A stretch of 6,617 nucleotides of DNA from Bacteroidaceae bacterium (lineage in GTDB: Bacteria > Bacteroidota > Bacteroidia > Bacteroidales > Bacteroidaceae): positions 1 to 6,617 of the forward strand of contig CAAGHW010000043.1 of the NCBI GenBank assembly GCA_900769765.1. The letters are read 5' to 3'. Under the pieces are notes generated by a model that saw nothing but the letters and a program-made list of their open reading frames with translations, searched no databases and was not told where the DNA came from. The position numbers and the translations under genes are program-made. Positions within the stretch are counted from its first letter, which is position 1. Each line of letters starts with the position of its first letter. Of this stretch, positions 5,991 to 6,617 are shown in pieces.

Positions 5991-6281
5991 TTATTTTTTC
6001 TTTTTGAAATAGTCGTTGTGAATCTTTATTGCAAAGATAACGCAGCTGCAAAGGCCGGTGACGGCGTTGGTGATGAACATCGACCATATAATGTTGGGGC
6101 GGTGCAACAGCCCCTGTATCATAAAGGCAAATGCTCCCACACCCATCATCAAGAATGTTGGCAATGCAATGCCGTCGGTGTTACGGGTGCGTATGGTCTC
6201 TATGACTTGAGGCAGATAGCCTAATATAAGTCCTACACTTGCAATGTAACCGCAAACGGTATATAGTGTGCTCTGTTCCAT
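5991..6281 (-). CDS. SemiSWEET-type sugar transporter (PQ-loop, 3 TM)
   Basis: A 96-aa inner-membrane protein. The family (MtN3/SWEET) forms dimers that move small sugars by facilitated diffusion; this is known of the family, and the substrate here is unknown. Three hydrophobic helices are visible at ~7-27, ~37-59 and ~64-87. The PQ motif is at 24-25 in GYLPQVIETIRTRNTDGI, a classic PQ-loop signature with TM1 followed by the RTRNTDGI turn. N72 in TM3 (TNAVTG) matches the conserved pocket Asn of SemiSWEETs. The C-terminus is KKKK, cytoplasmic by the positive-inside rule. The length is normal for a SemiSWEET. The ATG at 6281 is preceded by AAAAAAGAG. No clear -7 box is seen upstream. It is codirectional with the sulfatase but separated by 287 bp containing a terminator, so it is not in the same transcript unless read-through occurs. 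Confidence 0.9.
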   Translation of the reverse strand: MEQSTLYTVCGYIASVGLILGYLPQVIETIRTRNTDGIALPTFLMMGVGAFAFMIQGLLHRPNIIWSMFITNAVTGLCSCVIFAIKIHNDYFKKKK

Positions 6282-6341
6282 CTCTTTTTTATTCTATAAC
6301 AGATGGGTAAGCAAAAGAGTTGCGTATTTTGCACTGTTTTC

Positions 6342-6369
6342 ATCGGGCAGACACATCAGTCCGCCCGAT
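6342..6369. repeat. hairpin upstream of the SemiSWEET gene
   Basis: ATCGGGCAGAC (6342-6352) pairs with GTCCGCCCGAT (6359-6369) over 11 positions with one A-C mismatch and a 6-nt loop. No T-tract follows on either side. It adjoins the long inverted repeat at 6368, and its minus-strand sequence resembles 1205-1222, so it belongs to the repeat mosaic. Confidence 0.6.
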
Positions 6370-6443
6370 ATTGTCCCCCTGTTTTAGGGTGGACGAGGCG
6401 GAACGCCGGAGGGGGTTGAACCGTAGGTACAGACCGGCGTGTC
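6368..6443 (-). repeat. long inverted repeat, right copy
   Basis: Reverse-complement partner of 1776-1850; 6391-6443 matches with one mismatch in 53 bp. On the minus strand the outer part keeps a hairpin (GTCC and CCCT pairing with AGGG and GGAC, one bulged A), although its loop and arm sequence differ from the left copy. It overlaps a plus-strand GTAG-hairpin at 6423-6446 with arms ACAGAC (6429-6434) and GTCTGT (6441-6446), the most divergent fully paired arm set in the window. Confidence 0.85.
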
Positions 6444-6456
6444 TGTCTATACACTC

Positions 6457-6556
6457 TCGTTAAACGTTAATCATTATTGACGACACTCGCTGTTCTCGGG
6501 CGGGCAGACCCCGCCCCTACAGTTGCCTGCGACTTATCGCTGCTCGTGTTGTCGAA
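6457..6556 (-). repeat. right-edge repeat cassette (modules B, GTAG-hairpin, A)
   Basis: Read on the minus strand the order is module B (6556-6526), a GTAG-hairpin (6520-6498, arms GGGCGGG/CCCGCCC), then module A with its TTAACGA-type tail (6498-6457). It is the inverted counterpart of 6-220, but the order of A and hairpin is swapped. The outer GACAACAC and GTGTCGTC nearly pair, so the hairpin is nested in a longer imperfect stem. With the neighbouring repeats it fills most of 6282-6579; no gene is seen there. Confidence 0.7.
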
Positions 6557-6579
6557 TAAAAAAATGGCGAGTTTTGAAG

Positions 6580-6617
6580 TGAACCCCAAAAGTTAGACAA
6601 AAAACTTTTGGGGTTTA
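6580..6617 (+). mobile_element. probable left end of an IS3-family (IS150-like) insertion sequence, cut by the window edge
   Basis: The sequence begins TGAACCCCAAAAGTTAGACA, which resembles IS3/IS150-group terminal inverted repeats (5'-TG, CCCCAAAA, GTTAGACA). AACCCCAAAAGT (6582-6593) also pairs perfectly with ACTTTTGGGGTT (6604-6615), an internal palindrome often seen at such ends. No transposase is in the window. The alternative is an isolated palindrome or terminator; only TTA follows before the window ends, so this cannot be settled here. Confidence 0.45.

Noticed and set aside
1776..6443. Composite transposon bounded by the 53-bp inverted repeats
   Set aside because: No transposase or recombinase is encoded between them, no target duplication is visible, and the repeat resembles common intergenic palindromes.
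6564..6596. Ten-codon plus-strand frame starting ATGGCGAGT
   Set aside because: Too short, lacks a leader signal, and runs into the presumed insertion-sequence terminus.

Overview
The window looks like a piece of a Bacteroidales chromosome (Bacteroidaceae/Prevotellaceae-like; genus not determinable from this sequence). The grounds are A-rich leaders without Shine-Dalgarno sequences, a TAnnTTTG-type -7 element before the sulfatase, a Ser-type secreted sulfatase, a secreted GEVED/InlB-repeat protein with a C-terminal tail of the kind common in this order, and GC-rich palindromic intergenic repeats.

Layout. Positions 1-311 are gene-free and filled with short repeat modules. prmA (ribosomal protein L11 methyltransferase) lies at 312-1160 on the + strand and ends in a strong intrinsic terminator. 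Positions 1161-2034 (874 bp) hold no convincing gene, only a mosaic of hairpins, a 44-bp direct repeat pair and a ~240-bp structured element. Then come three genes on the - strand, read right to left: a SemiSWEET/PQ-loop sugar transporter (6281-5991), a Ser-type S1 sulfatase with signal peptide (5703-4093), and a 653-aa secreted multidomain protein (3996-2035). Between the SemiSWEET and the sulfatase sit a short coding remnant (5882-5944), a canonical terminator and the sulfatase promoter. Positions 6282-6617 are again repeat mosaic, and the last 38 bases look like the left end of an IS3-family element cut by the window edge.

How the genes may fit together. The sulfatase would remove sulfate from a host or dietary glycan in the periplasm or at the surface, the GEVED protein is a probable surface or secreted carbohydrate- or protein-binding factor, and the SemiSWEET could move a small sugar across the inner membrane. 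This is inference from adjacency. There is no SusC/SusD pair, glycoside hydrolase, sulfatase-maturing enzyme or regulator here, so it is not a recognisable polysaccharide utilisation locus. The sulfatase appears to have its own promoter, and the GEVED gene 96 bp downstream may be cotranscribed with it.

The most unusual content is intergenic. A family of hairpins opens with GTAG and has arms that change in a compensatory way between copies. Larger modules (a 53-bp near-identical inverted pair, a 42-bp inverted pair) flank the metabolic genes and both window edges in opposite orientation.
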